From the NCBI RefSeq assembly GCF_014839805.1, contig NC_051131.1, positions 3,956,913-4,020,912 of the forward strand: a stretch of DNA of 64,000 nucleotides, written 5' to 3'. Positions 12,879 through 25,325 of this stretch are shown here, in pieces (positions within the stretch are counted from its first letter, which is position 1; each line of letters begins with the position of its first letter). The position numbers and the translations under genes are program-made. Origin of the DNA: Manduca sexta. Lineage: Eukaryota; Arthropoda; Insecta; Lepidoptera; Sphingidae. The notes under the pieces were generated by a model. It was not told where the DNA came from, did no database searches, and saw only the letters and a program-made list of their open reading frames with translations.

Positions 12879-14679
12879 AAAAGTATGTTATCCTGATGCT
12901 TTAGTTGAAAATGCAGGTTAGTACTTCTTAATATCCAGGTAAGGTAATATAAGTAACCTAGAGATTTCATGTGGCGTTGGCAATTAATTAATTTCATCTT
13001 CGGTTAGCCAGATGGTAGCTAGTACCTTCTTAGGGCCTGTTTTATTAGTAAATTTTATTTGACAGTTACCGTATTAAAACACTTGATGTATATATTACTA
13101 AATTAATAATCATTTATTTGGGAGCATAGATTAGAGCCTGACTTTTGTATTAAGTTGCCTGATACATCTTTGTGACGAGTACCAATTACTCAGAATTTGT
13201 CAATTAGTATCCTTCAGATAAGATGTAGGTATATAACATGTTTCAATATGTCCGACAATTTTTATTCGAAAGTATGATTTATTTTTAAATCACTTTACAG
13301 ACAGGAGACAGTTATTTTCAAAAATGAAAATACATTAAGTAATTGTATTTTTGGCAAGGTTTGGAAAAGCTACTTTTGTTTAAGTACTTGGTAAACCAAT
13401 TTAGCTTAAGTTCACAGAGTCACTTTAAGCGGCAAGTAATATTTTTTTAAGCCGCCGGCGAGTGTTCTAGAAGCCGACTAACTAAACGAAGTTATCAAAA
13501 GCCGACTATGGAACGATCTGGAATTATACCGAGTTAAATAGGCTTAATAATACTAAATGTCTAACTAGAATCTGGAAAATCAAATAAAGGAGAGGCTTTG
13601 GCTTATTTGCATAGTTTTGTTGTTGATTAAAACGGAGTACTTTGTTTAAGCACTCCAGAACCTTGAGTAGGCTGTAATCTTTAACATTTAAGTGAAAGTT
13701 GTAGCTGAAATTGATCTGAATTTTTATAACCTAATTACAGTCTTAGGTTGACCAACATACTAGCTTTTTATCGAATGAATTTATTATCTTTAATAATGTG
13801 TAGAATCTAAACCACATTTAGTATTATCATTATTAGCCATAGGAAGCCCCCTGCTGAGCATAGGCTTCCCCTAAAAATTTACTTGGAAAATTGAGCATTA
13901 CAATTTTGTGATATTAACTCGCCTTTAAATAGGTATATTATTATAAGTTTAAATTTACTGGTAGCGTAGGTGATACATTCAAAGTTCTGGCGAACCTTGC
14001 TACTGTATATGGGCAATGATGGGTCGTGAGGCTTACCCTCACGTGAATAGCTTGCTCGTTCTATCGTTTACTGTGTAATGAAAGTTTTATAACATTAGTG
14101 GCGAAGGGTGACTTTGTTCAAAAGGTAACCCGAGGCAAAAAACAAATGCCTTGCTTAACACATCGTGGCCAATTTAACAGAAAACAAGAACTAAGACAAA
14201 TATATATAAACCTAAAAGTGAAGCCGGTAGGAATCGGGTGTATGGAGGGTTTGCCACTGATATACATCAAATTGAGATTCCGAAAATATATTATTTCTTG
14301 GTTATTCCTGTTTTAAAAAGAATGAAATATTACTCTAAATTCGTCTGGAATATGATTAAAACAGTTTTCTAATATTCGTAGCATTTCAAGATCTCTTTCC
14401 CGTCGAGACGGCGGCTGATTTACGCCACGTTGCATTCTGTTAAGTAGTTGCGCTGATATTACAAAAATCTGATAACTATTTTGTTAAACCGACAAATTAT
14501 TTGATGTTTTAATGTTTTTGGAACTGACCACGGCTACAATTGAAATTACTTTGATGAAAGTTATAACTGTTTTATAATATTTTGTTTTCGAAGTTAGTTA
14601 CGCTCAGTTTAGGTTTAACTTCCATTATATTGAAACATTATTTACTACATAACTACGCTATTACTAATACGATTACTTA
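12879..14679. other. Intergenic DNA
   Basis: No gene recognised. At about 13838-13876 a small inverted segment (AGGAAGCCCCCTGCTGAGC then ATAGGCTTCCCC) resembles the reverse complement of an RTE 3' end. The open frame at 14098-14316 lacks an ATG start and any recognisable domain. Confidence 0.35.
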
Positions 14680-14765
14680 TATTTTTTTACCGGCAAAGGG
14701 CAACCGACCCGAGATGATTATCATTCACCAGTCGACACAATTATGCCGGCCTGATCTATTTTGCT
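14680..14765 (+). repeat. Repeat family D, fragment
   Basis: Contains CAGTCGACACAATTATGCCG followed by GCCTG, the core of a dispersed family also seen at about 29473, 31890, 32922 and 54018. Superfamily not determined. Confidence 0.55.
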
Positions 14766-14781
14766 ATTACTTAAAAAGATA

Positions 14782-14964
14782 TTTGGGTTTTCTGCTCAGT
14801 ATCAGCCTGGAGTCTGGAATTTGTGCCCGATATGGCGATAGGCCCGCCCCCTATCACATCATGGGACGGAACATACTTGGCGAAAAGTGGGTGCCCTAGT
14901 TGCGCCTCTGCATACCCCTTCGGGGATAAAATGCGTGATGTTATGTATGTATGTATGTATGTTA
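14782..14964 (+). repeat. SINE family B, 5'-truncated copy with ATGT microsatellite tail
   Basis: Begins near the GGGTTTTCTGCTCAGTATC block and runs through GGAATTTGTGCCCGATATGG to GGGGATAAAATGCGTGATG, then (ATGT)n at about 14941-14961. The tRNA-like head is missing. Confidence 0.7.
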
Positions 14965-16532
14965 AAAAGATACCTTGAAGATTATGATGAACTATATCTA
15001 TTAATATAATAATATAGTGATAGTTATATCTTACCAAGCCTTACAATACTCAAAACGTATCTATTAATATAAACCCTGAGAGAACGGTGGGCTGTAATTT
15101 GACCGCGGGGTATCGCTGTTTGCTCAACTTTATACAAAGGAGGTCTGTACATTAAGTTTTGATTTGTGATACCAAGTTCATACTGCTCAATTAGATAAGA
15201 TGCTTTTAGATTGTAAGTGACAAGTAGTTTAACACTAATTAAAGTGAGTCTGGTAATTTTTCTTAATCATCTCGGATCGTGAATTTTGTCGTGAAAAGCA
15301 CTGGAACTACGTTGTTTCTAACAAATTATGTTTAATTAACGAATGCTATCTAATGATTATTATTTCAAACTTATTAGACGAAAAACTAATCTCAAAATTA
15401 TAAAAACGATAATTAATAATTCTAAAATGGAACAAATATTATAAATGAATTGCTTAAATTTTTTTCTGCTTTGATAGTCTTTTAAAGAATATGTAATGGT
15501 CGATGCACAAACGTTCCCTTTAACCCTAGTCATCTATAGACATGGATCAGTCAAAACAATTTATATACTCAACAGATACAAGTGCAGTGCTGCGAAATGC
15601 ATGCAAAAGTATTCATGAAAACTTTGCAGGTAAAATTTTTAAAGAGTGAATTCCGTCTTCTATTTTTGTTGTCAGTATTTTCGAATTCGTAATGTCAGAA
15701 AAGAGCGCCGCCATTGTCACAATGATTGAAGGCTGTTATTACATGAAATCTCGTTCAACTTCAATAAAGCCTTTGACAATGACGTGGTATTTATTTTTAA
15801 ATTTATTGCCAATATTTTGCAATCGTGAATTCATTTTTTATGTAAGCGTATTTCTAGTGTGTTTTCATATTTAATCTTGAAAGCCATTTTAAGTGAAAAT
15901 AATTTTAGAATTTTGCAAATTGAAACGTATCGATAATAATTTCTTGCTCCCTACCATAAACCTCAATCAAATATGATTATAATGTACAATATATTTGAAC
16001 AAAAATACTCTAATGGCGATTCTAAATTGCAAAGTCTGAAATACTAATTACCCGATAATGTACATTATTGACATACTTCCAATGAATAATTTGGATCATT
16101 AATCGCATCACATAATATTATTTCAGTGGCGTTTTACAGTGTAAAAGTAATTAAAATTTTACATTATAAAATAAATCAACGGCAAACTCGATTTCCGTGT
16201 CGGCTACAAAGTTGACAGTTTGATCATAGCCGATACAAAAATGTAAATTACTTATTAATTTTAATTACTCGATTTTGTGTAATTTTTGGCAGGGTTGCGA
16301 AAGTGGGATTATTGTAAAGATTTGCGGAGTTGCAAGAAATATTATAGTGTAGAAATAATCTTATGTTTTTAAGAAACAAATACGAAATTATTTACTGAAA
16401 TTGCGTTAAAACAATATTTTTGTGTTTTGCGTAAGTATGAATTTCTGTAACCAACAATGAATAATGAATACTCTAAATATGCATTTTATATCTACGTAAT
16501 ATGTCCTCGTATTATATTTTAATCGTATCGAC
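14965..16532. other. Intergenic AT-rich DNA
   Basis: No gene or named repeat could be supported. The short open frames here have no domain features. Confidence 0.35.
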
Positions 16533-16920
16533 TGCCTCGGTGAGCTAATTTTTATTGTACACGGTACGAATACCACTACTGCGCTGAGGTCCTGTATTCG
16601 AATCTCGGGTTGGGCCAAAATAATTGTGACCTGGTTTTTCCATCTTAAAACATTACTCAGTCGCAGCTGGGAGTCAGATCAGTCATTTAGTTGGCGGTGT
16701 AATACCCCCGTGCCTCAGAAATTACGTAAAGTCCAGCGCCTGATTTTTGTCCGGTTATGTCGGATTGCCGTCTCACCGGACTTTGAGAATGAAAGAACAA
16801 AGAGTGCACCTGTGTATTGCGCACACACGTGTATTATATTATCTCCTGCTTACCTGGCTGATCTCCGGTGGGATTGGTCGCCGTGGGCAAAAATTTGGCT
16901 AGGAGGATTCGTATTTTAAT
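16533..16920 (+). repeat. SINE family C, near full-length copy
   Basis: Opens with a tRNA-like head (GCCTCGGTGAGCTAA) with box B (TATTCGAATCTCGGG). A body follows with GTCGGATTGCCGTCTCACCG, GCGCACACACGTGTATTAT and a 3' end GGTCGCCGTGGGC...GGAGGATTCGTATTTTAATG. The body recurs at 49676-49868 and 60796-60870. The head resembles that of family B while the body differs, so the two families may share a tRNA-derived head. Confidence 0.65.
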
Positions 16921-16931
16921 GATGTACACAC

Positions 16932-17045
16932 ATCATGTCTTTATCACCCAAGGAGTAGGTAGAGGTGCAAGCAGGGCACCTTGTGTGCTTCGCCCACGAT
17001 GTGATAAGGGGCCAACCTATCGCATATATTGGACACAAATGTCAG
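16932..17045 (-). repeat. SINE family B, diverged reverse fragment
   Basis: On + it reads CACCCAAGGAGTAGGTAGAG, then CGATGTGATAAGGGGCCAAC and CTATCGCATATATTGGACAC, the reverse order of the family B body. It abuts the family C copy. Confidence 0.55.
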
Positions 17046-18990
17046 ACTATGAGCTCATTTTACTGATATCGTATAAAATTTGTTTTGTAATTTGCAGGAT
17101 GATTATAATTGTGTTTGTGTCGCGGCAGAGGCAGGGGTCGATGTAAGTAAACACAATGTCAGGTTCGAGACGTCTACTATACGTGTAGACGAAAATGTTC
17201 AATACAATCATATTAATACAATATACGGACTATTACAGAGTGACACGTCCCACTACGTGGAAGCGTTACCGCTCTAAATTATTTAGTAGTTCGTCCCAAA
17301 AATAGTCCCCGCGGTACGCAGTTAAGCTAATTTTGGAGGCCATAATGAATATAGCCGATTACCTATATCAATTCACTAAACCTCAATAATATAATTCTTC
17401 TGGAGGTCATATTTTGCCAGAGAATCTCGAGTCTCGACATCACAATTTATGATTTGTTCATCTCCGTAGTAGCGCCATCTTTTGACCGTGGGAACGAACT
17501 ATTATTTTTGTCTCATGTGTTACAGTTCATTTTTTATCCTTAACTTACAACTGGTTATCGCACAGTTTGGCGAAGTTACTGGGTCCTGTGTTGTAACCGG
17601 AGTTTATTGTATATCTATCGGGTAAATTTAGAAAAATCATGCCATGTGTATTAAACTTTTACGAAAGTGAGTACCAGTAGGTTAAATTGAAGATATTCAC
17701 CCAATTTTGCAGTCTTATATTTCGGTTTTGTTAAAGTATCGAACTTCATTAGGAACTAATTCTCGAATCTTCCGTCAAATGTACACATAGTTCGATGGCT
17801 CCTAAATAAATTATCGTATATCTACCAAACCCATCGAATTCAAAAGTTGATAAACGAAAACAAACTTCTTCAAAAATCTTTATTTACTAACTTTTATGGG
17901 TTTGGTAGTAAACAGTAATACATAACGAAAAGCTAAAAACGTGAACATCGCAAATTTTTCACATACAATAGTTTACTTAGGAGCCATCGAGTTTTAAGCA
18001 ATTCATTTCGCAAAGGCCACCATAACATGGAAGCTGTAAATCAGGAGTTAGCGGACGCATGTCTGTGATCGGATTTGTCGCTAAGCCGAGTTTTACTGCG
18101 ACGCTAGTTACAAGCGTTACGTGCGGTGCCAACCCTGAAAAGATTATGGAGGAGGATTTTTCGTATTGGGGATTTAGGGTCTGTTTTATATGTAATATTT
18201 TTTATTTTTGAGGTAATATTTAAGATCAATTGATTGGTAATAGTTTAAAATTATTTATGAAATTTATTACACAAAAGTTTTGAGCTTATAACAAATCGAA
18301 ATAAAACTAGTTTTTAGATTTTATCGCGTTTTTTTTTCACGTGTTTCGATGACTGCAGTCTCTAAAGTCACAGGCGGATTGAGGTGTTGGTCGTCCGAAA
18401 AGTTAAAGTATCTATCTTATTTACAATTATACAGATATATTAAAATACTAGTCGTTGACCGTCAGATTTATGCACAAAGAGACACAGTGTTTTAAACTTT
18501 AAAGTGAATAGAAAAAAGTACTAATCTCAGCTTTAGTTTGAATTATTTACAAACACTTAAAGTGTTTGCTCAAGGCGATTGCACTAATAGATCATTAATA
18601 TTAAAGTTTTAAACTTTAATCGTCTTTATACTAAATATATTTTCAAAATTTGTACGAAATGAAGCCTAAAAAAATATCCAAAACTTTAAAATTTAATAAA
18701 ATTTGCGAATTTATTATATTATCACGAATCGAAAGCCGTCAATCACGGTATCACCTAACAATATGTGAATTACAAATATATTTTCACGAATCGAAAGCCG
18801 TCAATCACGGTATCACGTCCGACAGCGCCAACATCCCGATTGTCACTCGTTACCCTGATATCAGATAACCAAGCCCTTGCCCGTGAAATTAGTAGTGCTC
18901 GATCATTCTGTTTGTCCAGCTTATCGTCACAAGAACTAATGGCCTGATATAATATTATTATGGCCCTATCGATACACGCGATGAGTGCAA
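17046..18990. other. Intergenic DNA upstream of the LRR transmembrane gene
   Basis: Apart from the MITE at 17793-17989 no gene is seen. A 33-bp direct repeat occurs at 18722-18754 and 18784-18816, period 62 bp. A 19-bp palindrome (CAAACACTTAAAGTGTTTG) is at 18550-18568. Either could lie in regulatory DNA of the gene starting near 18993. Confidence 0.4.
17793..17989. mobile_element. 197-bp MITE with 4-bp target duplication (intact copy)
   Basis: Terminal inverted repeats start CGATGGCTCCTAAATAAA at the left and end TTTACTTAGGAGCCATCG at the right. It is flanked by AGTT on both sides (17789-17792 and 17990-17993). An internal inverted pair (CTACCAAACCCAT and ATGGGTTTGGTAG) lies inside the termini. 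The same TIRs and the second internal motif recur at 52572-53127, flanked there by AAAT. There is no coding capacity. The 4-bp duplication would fit Sola- or Chapaev-like transposases, but the superfamily is not established. Confidence 0.85.
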
Positions 18991-18996
18991 TCAGTC
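18991..18996 (+). promoter_or_regulatory. Candidate initiator of the LRR transmembrane gene
   Basis: TCAGTC fits the arthropod initiator consensus TCAKTY, with +1 at about 18993. No TATA box lies 25-35 bp upstream. No ATG occurs between here and the proposed start codon at 19055, giving a 5'UTR of about 62 nt. Short motif, so tentative. Confidence 0.35.
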
Positions 18997-19054
18997 AGTT
19001 AAAACTGAGCTTTTGGATTGCGTAGTTACAGAGGTGAAAGTGTCGACAATTGAC

Positions 19055-22000
19055 ATGCAAATTACCCGTTTAAACTTTGGTGGTAAAACTAGAGCGCTAA
19101 CAAGCGCTGCGAGGTGAGTATATGAAAATTTCAATATGATATTGGTGTTACGAATGTTAATATTGATTATTGAACTAGTTTCTAGTAGAAAAGATAAATG
19201 CAACCAAAATTTTGGCAATTTCACGGTGTTAAGAAACTTATGGTTTAAATTTTCTGTGTTTCTTGCTCCCAGTTGCGTAATATTTTGTTTTCAAACCACC
19301 TCTTTAATATTTTTATGATGCCGATTTACCTGTCTGTTTGGTCTAATGATTAGCAAATTTGCACTAAACGTAATATGTATTATTAATACTCTTGTGTATT
19401 ATGACCTTGTATTAATTTATATAAAGATATCTTACATTCAAGGCTATATATAGCAAATTAAAATAAAGCTTTGATCTAAATATCTTGTGCGGGCGTCAGA
19501 CTCCCCAAATTGCTCCGACTGTGGAATACGTACATCATGTTTTGTCGGAGTGTGTGCGGAGTGGACCTCATACTTTGAGCTTCAATGTGGGCACTATAAA
19601 TAGTTTTTTATCGGTTCCTGTATCGAAAGGGTCTAGAGCTTATTAAAAAAATATTTTGATATGTAAAGTGAGCAGGCAACGGTAAAAGCGGACGCACAGA
19701 GCGACATAGTCGTGAACTAACGACCAAGAACCTTCAATAAAGTTTTGAAAAAAAAGAAAAATCACTGTTATATACTAAACATTTAGTATCTGTTTTACAG
19801 CTTCTGAGTGTATGGAACACATCACACAAATAATTAAGCCGATCTGATACAAAGATCACACTCTAATCTATGCTTCCAAATACTAATAAATGTTACTAAA
19901 ATTAGAACTATTTACTTTATCTGTTGATTACGATAACTATGAAATTAAATTTGATTGGATGTCGTGAAAGAGGCCCTTAATGACGTAAAGAGATGAGCAC
20001 AGCGACATTAAAGCGAAAAAAAACCTCGGTGTCGTAGTTGGGGCAAAGTGATATTGTGTTTTCTACTCAGTATCAGCCCGGAGTATGGAATTTATGCCCG
20101 ATATGGCGATAGGCTCGCCCCCTATCACATCATAGGATCATACACAACAGAAAGTGCGTGCATCACTGTCTATCCCTCCAATAAATAAATGGCGTCTGAG
20201 TGAAAAATAAGCCGAAAGTCATACGTCATGATATTTTTCGTCATCGGCTTTGATGCATGCTTAGACCGGTCAGCGAATGAATTAGGCCTAGAATGTTTAT
20301 AGTCTTATTGTTCTTTTAGAGATGCCTCATGCAGCCGAGGATGGGTTCGTGTTGTGGTCCAAACAGTATTTGCCTTAATCACCGTTACCAGCTTCATTCT
20401 GATTGTCATGATGGCTATGCAGAACAACTCCCTCAACCCAATAACCAGACCAACACCAACGACTTCACGATGCCATATCAATATCTGTCAAGTAATTTGC
20501 AATGAAGCGCCATATTTTGGTTTGCACGAGAATGAAATCATTTTTGCTGTTGTGGTAAGATTTAAAACTATGATTTTTTTAATAATAATAAATCTTTAGT
20601 TGGAATAATAATACAGGTTTTTTTAAAACACAATGTTCGATAATATTTACATTAATTGGGTAACTGTGTCGCAGATATTAACGCCCATCTCCGTAAAGTC
20701 GACAGTTGTATTCCACAATGTAAAAACTTATAACACAAAGAAAACTTTCTATAGGTACTTAAATCAAAACAAACAAAAAATGTGCGTGTAAGTGTGTTTT
20801 TTAATTACTTTTATAATATATCAGTTGGGTGAACCTCATGAGGGAAATATGAAATTTGTGTGACCACTAGGTATGCTGGGTACTTCTTTTGCAATTCGGT
20901 TGATCTAGAGTAGCTCGGTAGATATCATGCACTATAAAGGAAATTATTGAGTTTTTTGTTAGGTAATGTAAAATTTAAAAATATTTGTATATCTTTAAAA
21001 AATATCATAAAGACTATAGTATATTTTAACTATTAATAATATCATATTATGCATTAACTCATTTTTAAGTAGCAAATCAACCATCAAAATAATTAACAAA
21101 ACATTGTTGCAGACCGCTGATGCGACGTGCGAAAGAATTAGTTTAACATTAAACAACCCCAGTTTCATTAATTCTGTACTGCCGGCTAACTGGCTATTCG
21201 GTATGAGAGCAAGTCATATACATGAACTTTTGATACACGGAGGAAACTTGAAGTATATCACACCTGGAGCCTTTACTGGCCATTTCGCCGGGTCCATACA
21301 CAACCTCATTCTTAAGGATATTACTATAGAATCCATTTGTGATAATAGTTTTATCGGTCTCTTCAACTTGGAAAACCTTTATATTAAAGACAGTAAAATA
21401 ATTCGCATTGAAGACGATGCCTTGAGACCAGTAGATGGAACATTACAGTCCTTAACTGTGACGCGGAGTAATCATTGGAATCCTGTAAATGTAACAGGAA
21501 CAACAGATTTTTCCACTCTTACTATAGTCGACTTATCTTATAATGATTTCGGAGATATTTTTAAGTAGCAGCAGTTTCGCTGGACTTGAACGTTGTAAAG
21601 TTTTGTATTTAAATTCGTGCAAGATTACTACACTTGGCCCTGGAACCTTCGATCATTTGCTTAATATAGATATCATTTACCTAAATGATAATCTCCTTGT
21701 GACTATTCCACCTGGAGTGTTTAACAAAATTACGTCGGTAATTCCGAAGCCTCGGATTAATTTGCAAAACAACTTCTGGCACTGTGATTGTTCTTCTGAA
21801 GATTTGAGATTTTTGATAAGAAATAAATTCCTTTATGTCGAACCGTTGTGCTATGACCCAGTGAATTTACAAAACGAAACTTTCACGGACTTTGAAAATT
21901 ATTGTAACACTATTGCAGTGAATAATTTCAAAACGGATAAAGGTTGCAATGCCAATTCAGTACATTTAAAAGACAATGTATACATAAACGGAACTTGTCA

Positions 22001-22919
22001 CGGGGATGGTATGCCTTCTGTTAATACATCTTTTAGACTATTTTCTCCAGTATTATCTCACAAATGTCCAAAACATGTCATGGATGATATTAACGTAATG
22101 AAGTTTATATCGGAAATGCCTAGCGAAGAAACTACAACGCAAAATGAATGGCTTAAATTGAATTTTTTCTTACGAACTGATAGGTACTCCGTAGTTAAAA
22201 TGGATACTTTTGAAACCCACGGCTATGGACTCTTGTGGTATCAATCCACTTGTCCTGAAGAAATATATTGTCTAAACATTTTACCTTCGTACTTAATAGT
22301 CTACAACATTGACTTAAGCGCACGCTACACATTCTGTCCTGTAGAAATAAATACTAGCCTTGTCAAAGTCTACAGCTGTATCCACTACGACACTTCTAAC
22401 TTTAAAATAAGTTTTCAACATAACATTGTACAAATTCTATTGTATTTATCTACTGGATTAATATCTCTAATTTTAGGAGCGCTATGCGTATACGGACTTA
22501 TTCGTAAAAACCCCTCACTTCTAAGAGGGAGTAAAAGGATTCTATTTGTAAAGCATAAAACCGTCGATGCATTAGTTTTGCCGCCGAAAATTCCACTGAG
22601 GAATACTTTGATAAATGTAACTCCGCCGAAAGATGATGCGAGGAATATATTTATTGTTTCAAATGATAAACGCCATCCAAGCAAATTTAGTACAATCAAA
22701 TCAGTTAAGAGTGACAATAGTAATGCTCCAAGTTATATATCGGCTTTGCAACCGACGGACGATCAACTTGCGGAATGGCGCATTCGTCATCATTTTAACA
22801 ACGACTTAACTCTCTCGTCGGCTTCTGATATATCACATTTTTCGTGGCTTTATAATGGAGATTCCTTATATTATAGCTTAGAATCGGATTCTGACAAAAC
22901 CTATGAAAGTTTGAAATAA
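19055..22919 (+). CDS. Leucine-rich-repeat single-pass transmembrane protein, unassigned family; apparent frameshift
   Basis: Three exons join in phase: 19055-19113 (ATG; donor GTGAGT; ends with two codon bases), 20320-20554 (acceptor TTCTTTTAG; donor GTAAGA; phase 0) and 21113-22919 (acceptor TTGTTGCAG; TAA stop). The product would be about 699 aa. Residues 31-52 form a hydrophobic segment after a basic N-terminus, a late signal peptide or signal anchor. About seven LRRs follow (for example LTIVDLSYNDFGDI and KITTLGPGTF...), then a cysteine cap (FWHCDC...EPLCYD...ENYC), an ectodomain with several cysteines and N-glycosylation sequons, one membrane span (about 536-560: IVQILLYLSTGLISLILGAL) and a roughly 140-residue cytoplasmic tail. 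There is no TIR or kinase domain. One extra T in a T5 run (21558-21562) breaks the frame; see the finding. An AATAAA at 23002-23007 can end the mRNA. The layout suggests an adhesion or receptor role; family unknown. Confidence 0.75.
19490..19650 (+). mobile_element. Non-LTR retrotransposon C-terminal fragment in intron 1 of the LRR gene
   Basis: Translation gives a zinc-knuckle signature split over two frames: SDSPNCSDCG, then after a frame change YVHHVLSECVRSGPHT. This is the C-x2-C...H-x4-C motif near the C-terminus of many insect non-LTR polyproteins. The frame break shows it is dead. Confidence 0.6.
20024..20185 (+). repeat. SINE family B with internally deleted head (intron 1)
   Basis: A short head remnant (CCTCGGTGTCGTAGTTG) is joined directly to GGGCAAAGTGATATTG, so box B is missing. 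The body (CAGTATCAGCCCGGAGTATG, CCCGATATGGCGATAGGC) follows. It lies on + in intron 1 of the LRR transmembrane gene. Confidence 0.65.
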
Positions 22920-23001
22920 ATTGTTTGAGGTTTTATCCTTCTTAAAATTATGTATCTTTTTATTAATTAGCGGTATAATTCTATTTTTGTAACGCCCATA
23001 T

Positions 23002-23007
23002 AATAAA
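23002..23007 (+). terminator. Poly(A) signal of the LRR transmembrane gene
   Basis: AATAAA 83 nt after the TAA stop, in an AT-rich 3'UTR. No better hexamer lies nearer the stop. Confidence 0.5.
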
Positions 23008-25088
23008 TTAAATAAGATAATATTATTATAATCTATAATTTATAGCAGATAGTTTTAGTTTTTATTTACTTATAATGTTAATCATACTTTAAGTAAATGT
23101 ACCAAGCTTAATATAATATTTATTCGATTTTATAAAACCAGTGGATTTACATAACAATCGTAAAAATTTACAAAGTCAACTTCATTTTATTTCTTCTTTT
23201 CATACCATAATTTTCAATACTGCACATATGCATTTTTTTAAATTTTATCGGAGTAATCTACATTATCAAACAACATTTTTTTAATTATGGTCTCAGAATG
23301 TCATATTTTAATATCACAAATTTATTTTTTATCCAATTTTTTAAAAACTCTTAGTGAATAACAAATCAAGCGCATATTTGAGGTGAAGTAACCAACGACT
23401 TTACATTGTATTCGACAACACTCGTGTATCAAAAGATTTACATCACATAAAAATGCCACATCTCCGTTTTGTTAATCTCCATACATTTATCGATATAATT
23501 TATTATATCAATGTGTGATATGAGCTAGATGTTCAGAAGCTCGTCCAAATTTGTCACACCTCTCGTCATGAATCAGTCGCTTACAGCTGTTTTAGTGTTA
23601 GACGACGCGACGACCATTGTCTTTCTATTGGACGTCTGTTCTATTTTGGTACGCGTTAAAATCGACTGTAGGCCTAGAGAAAATCAATTAACTCATCTAG
23701 TTTAATTTGAGCGTGGTAATGTTTAAATCTTGTTCTGTGAATTCTTCATCGAATAGTTTTTTTCTAATCAACTTTGTAATCGTGTGTCAAGGTTAGATTG
23801 TTTGAATAGTACGCATATTTACTATTTAAATGTAGACAAAAGTGTAAAGGATGACGTCACAAGAACTGTATCAGAGATTAAATAATTTAAACCAGAAAAA
23901 AATAAATTGTATCTAAGAGGGTGTTGAAGATTTTTTTTGATCTGGATTTTAAGTGTGAATTTATTGTCTTTTACCTAGTTTTTTAAGTATACACAATATA
24001 TTATTATGCTAAGTAGATAGGTTCATAATATATATGCTTTATTTATATTTTAAATCATAGTAATTATTTTTTATGTAGCTTGTTAAGTTGTGTACTGATT
24101 TTAGATTTTTATGGACCTTATATTGTGTCAAATTGCAGTAATTTAATTTATTTGATAGGTACTATACAATGATGCTATACTATTGAATTATAATTCTGTG
24201 TTGTACTTTAGTATAGTTATATAATTAATGTAGATTATATTTTGTATTTCTATACCATAAATAGATAACTTATTAATAGCAATTTTTTTTATTAATTTGG
24301 CAATCTCCACATTGAGTAAAACTTTTAATAATTATCAAAGAAAAATAGTATGACAATTTACTTTTTTACGTTCTCTATTTTAAGACTTTACTGAATAACT
24401 ACAATTTCAATAAGAAAGCTTATGTTATTTTAATTATTGATGTAAGAAATTAGGACAAAAGCAATAACATTATACATACAAGAGTCACTTAAACGATTGT
24501 AGAAGCATTAATGAGGCATCACATGATGGGAGAAAAGAAATACATAATTTCTAAGACGGACACGAGAGGAACATTCCCATTTAATAGTGGGAGAAGAACG
24601 AAACTTATCATTTTAATCCCTAAAAATTTACACGTTATCAACCTAAAAATCGTACCCAGGGTCTTATTTTACAGCCATTCTATATGGAGAGGACACAAAT
24701 GAAATAAATTATAATCGATACTTCAAATAGAAATCTTTTTATAAATAACACAATCGATAATAGTCAGAAACGGGCTACAATAATATTGGCAGCCCCTGTT
24801 GTTCCGGTGACGAACTGACGGTGAAACAATGCACTTGGCAGTGACATTGTTAACGTTGGCAGTCTACGGCTCTCGTCTGTCTGTGATAAGGGATTGGTAT
24901 CATTGACCTTGATTCTGTGAAGGTCAGAATCAGATGAGGTTGCTTTCAAACAGGATGTATAACTTAATTGATGTGATGTTCCAAATTGTAAATCAGGAAG
25001 TAAGACAATGATAACGCCTGATTATAAAGCGTAAAAACTGGTTATTTGCGTCACCAGATTCATAGAAAGTGTTGTATATAATAATAAA
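23008..25088. other. Intergenic AT-rich DNA
   Basis: No gene supported. A locally GC-richer patch at 24764-24955 gives a 61-codon minus-strand frame with no recognisable motif. Confidence 0.35.
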
Positions 25089-25325
25089 ATCCGCCTAGTA
25101 CATATATATCTTCCCACTGCTGGGTACGGGTCACCTCTACTGGCTGCACGCTGGCTTAGTGCGAATTGGTAGACTTCACACACCCTCAAATTCCTATAGA
25201 GAACTTCTCAGGTATGCAGGTTTCCTCAAGATGTTTTCCTTCACCGTTAAAGCAAGTGATGATTCACAAAGAATACATACATTATTATAAAAAAGTCAGA
25301 GGTGTGTGCCCTTGGGCTTTGGAAG
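25089..25325 (-). repeat. SINE family A, reverse copy lacking the head
   Basis: On + it reads CCCACTGCTGGGTACGGG, GACTTCACACACCCTCAAA, GATGTTTTCCTTCACCG, then AGAGGTGTGTGCCCTTGGG, the reverse of the family body. The tRNA-like head is absent. Confidence 0.65.
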
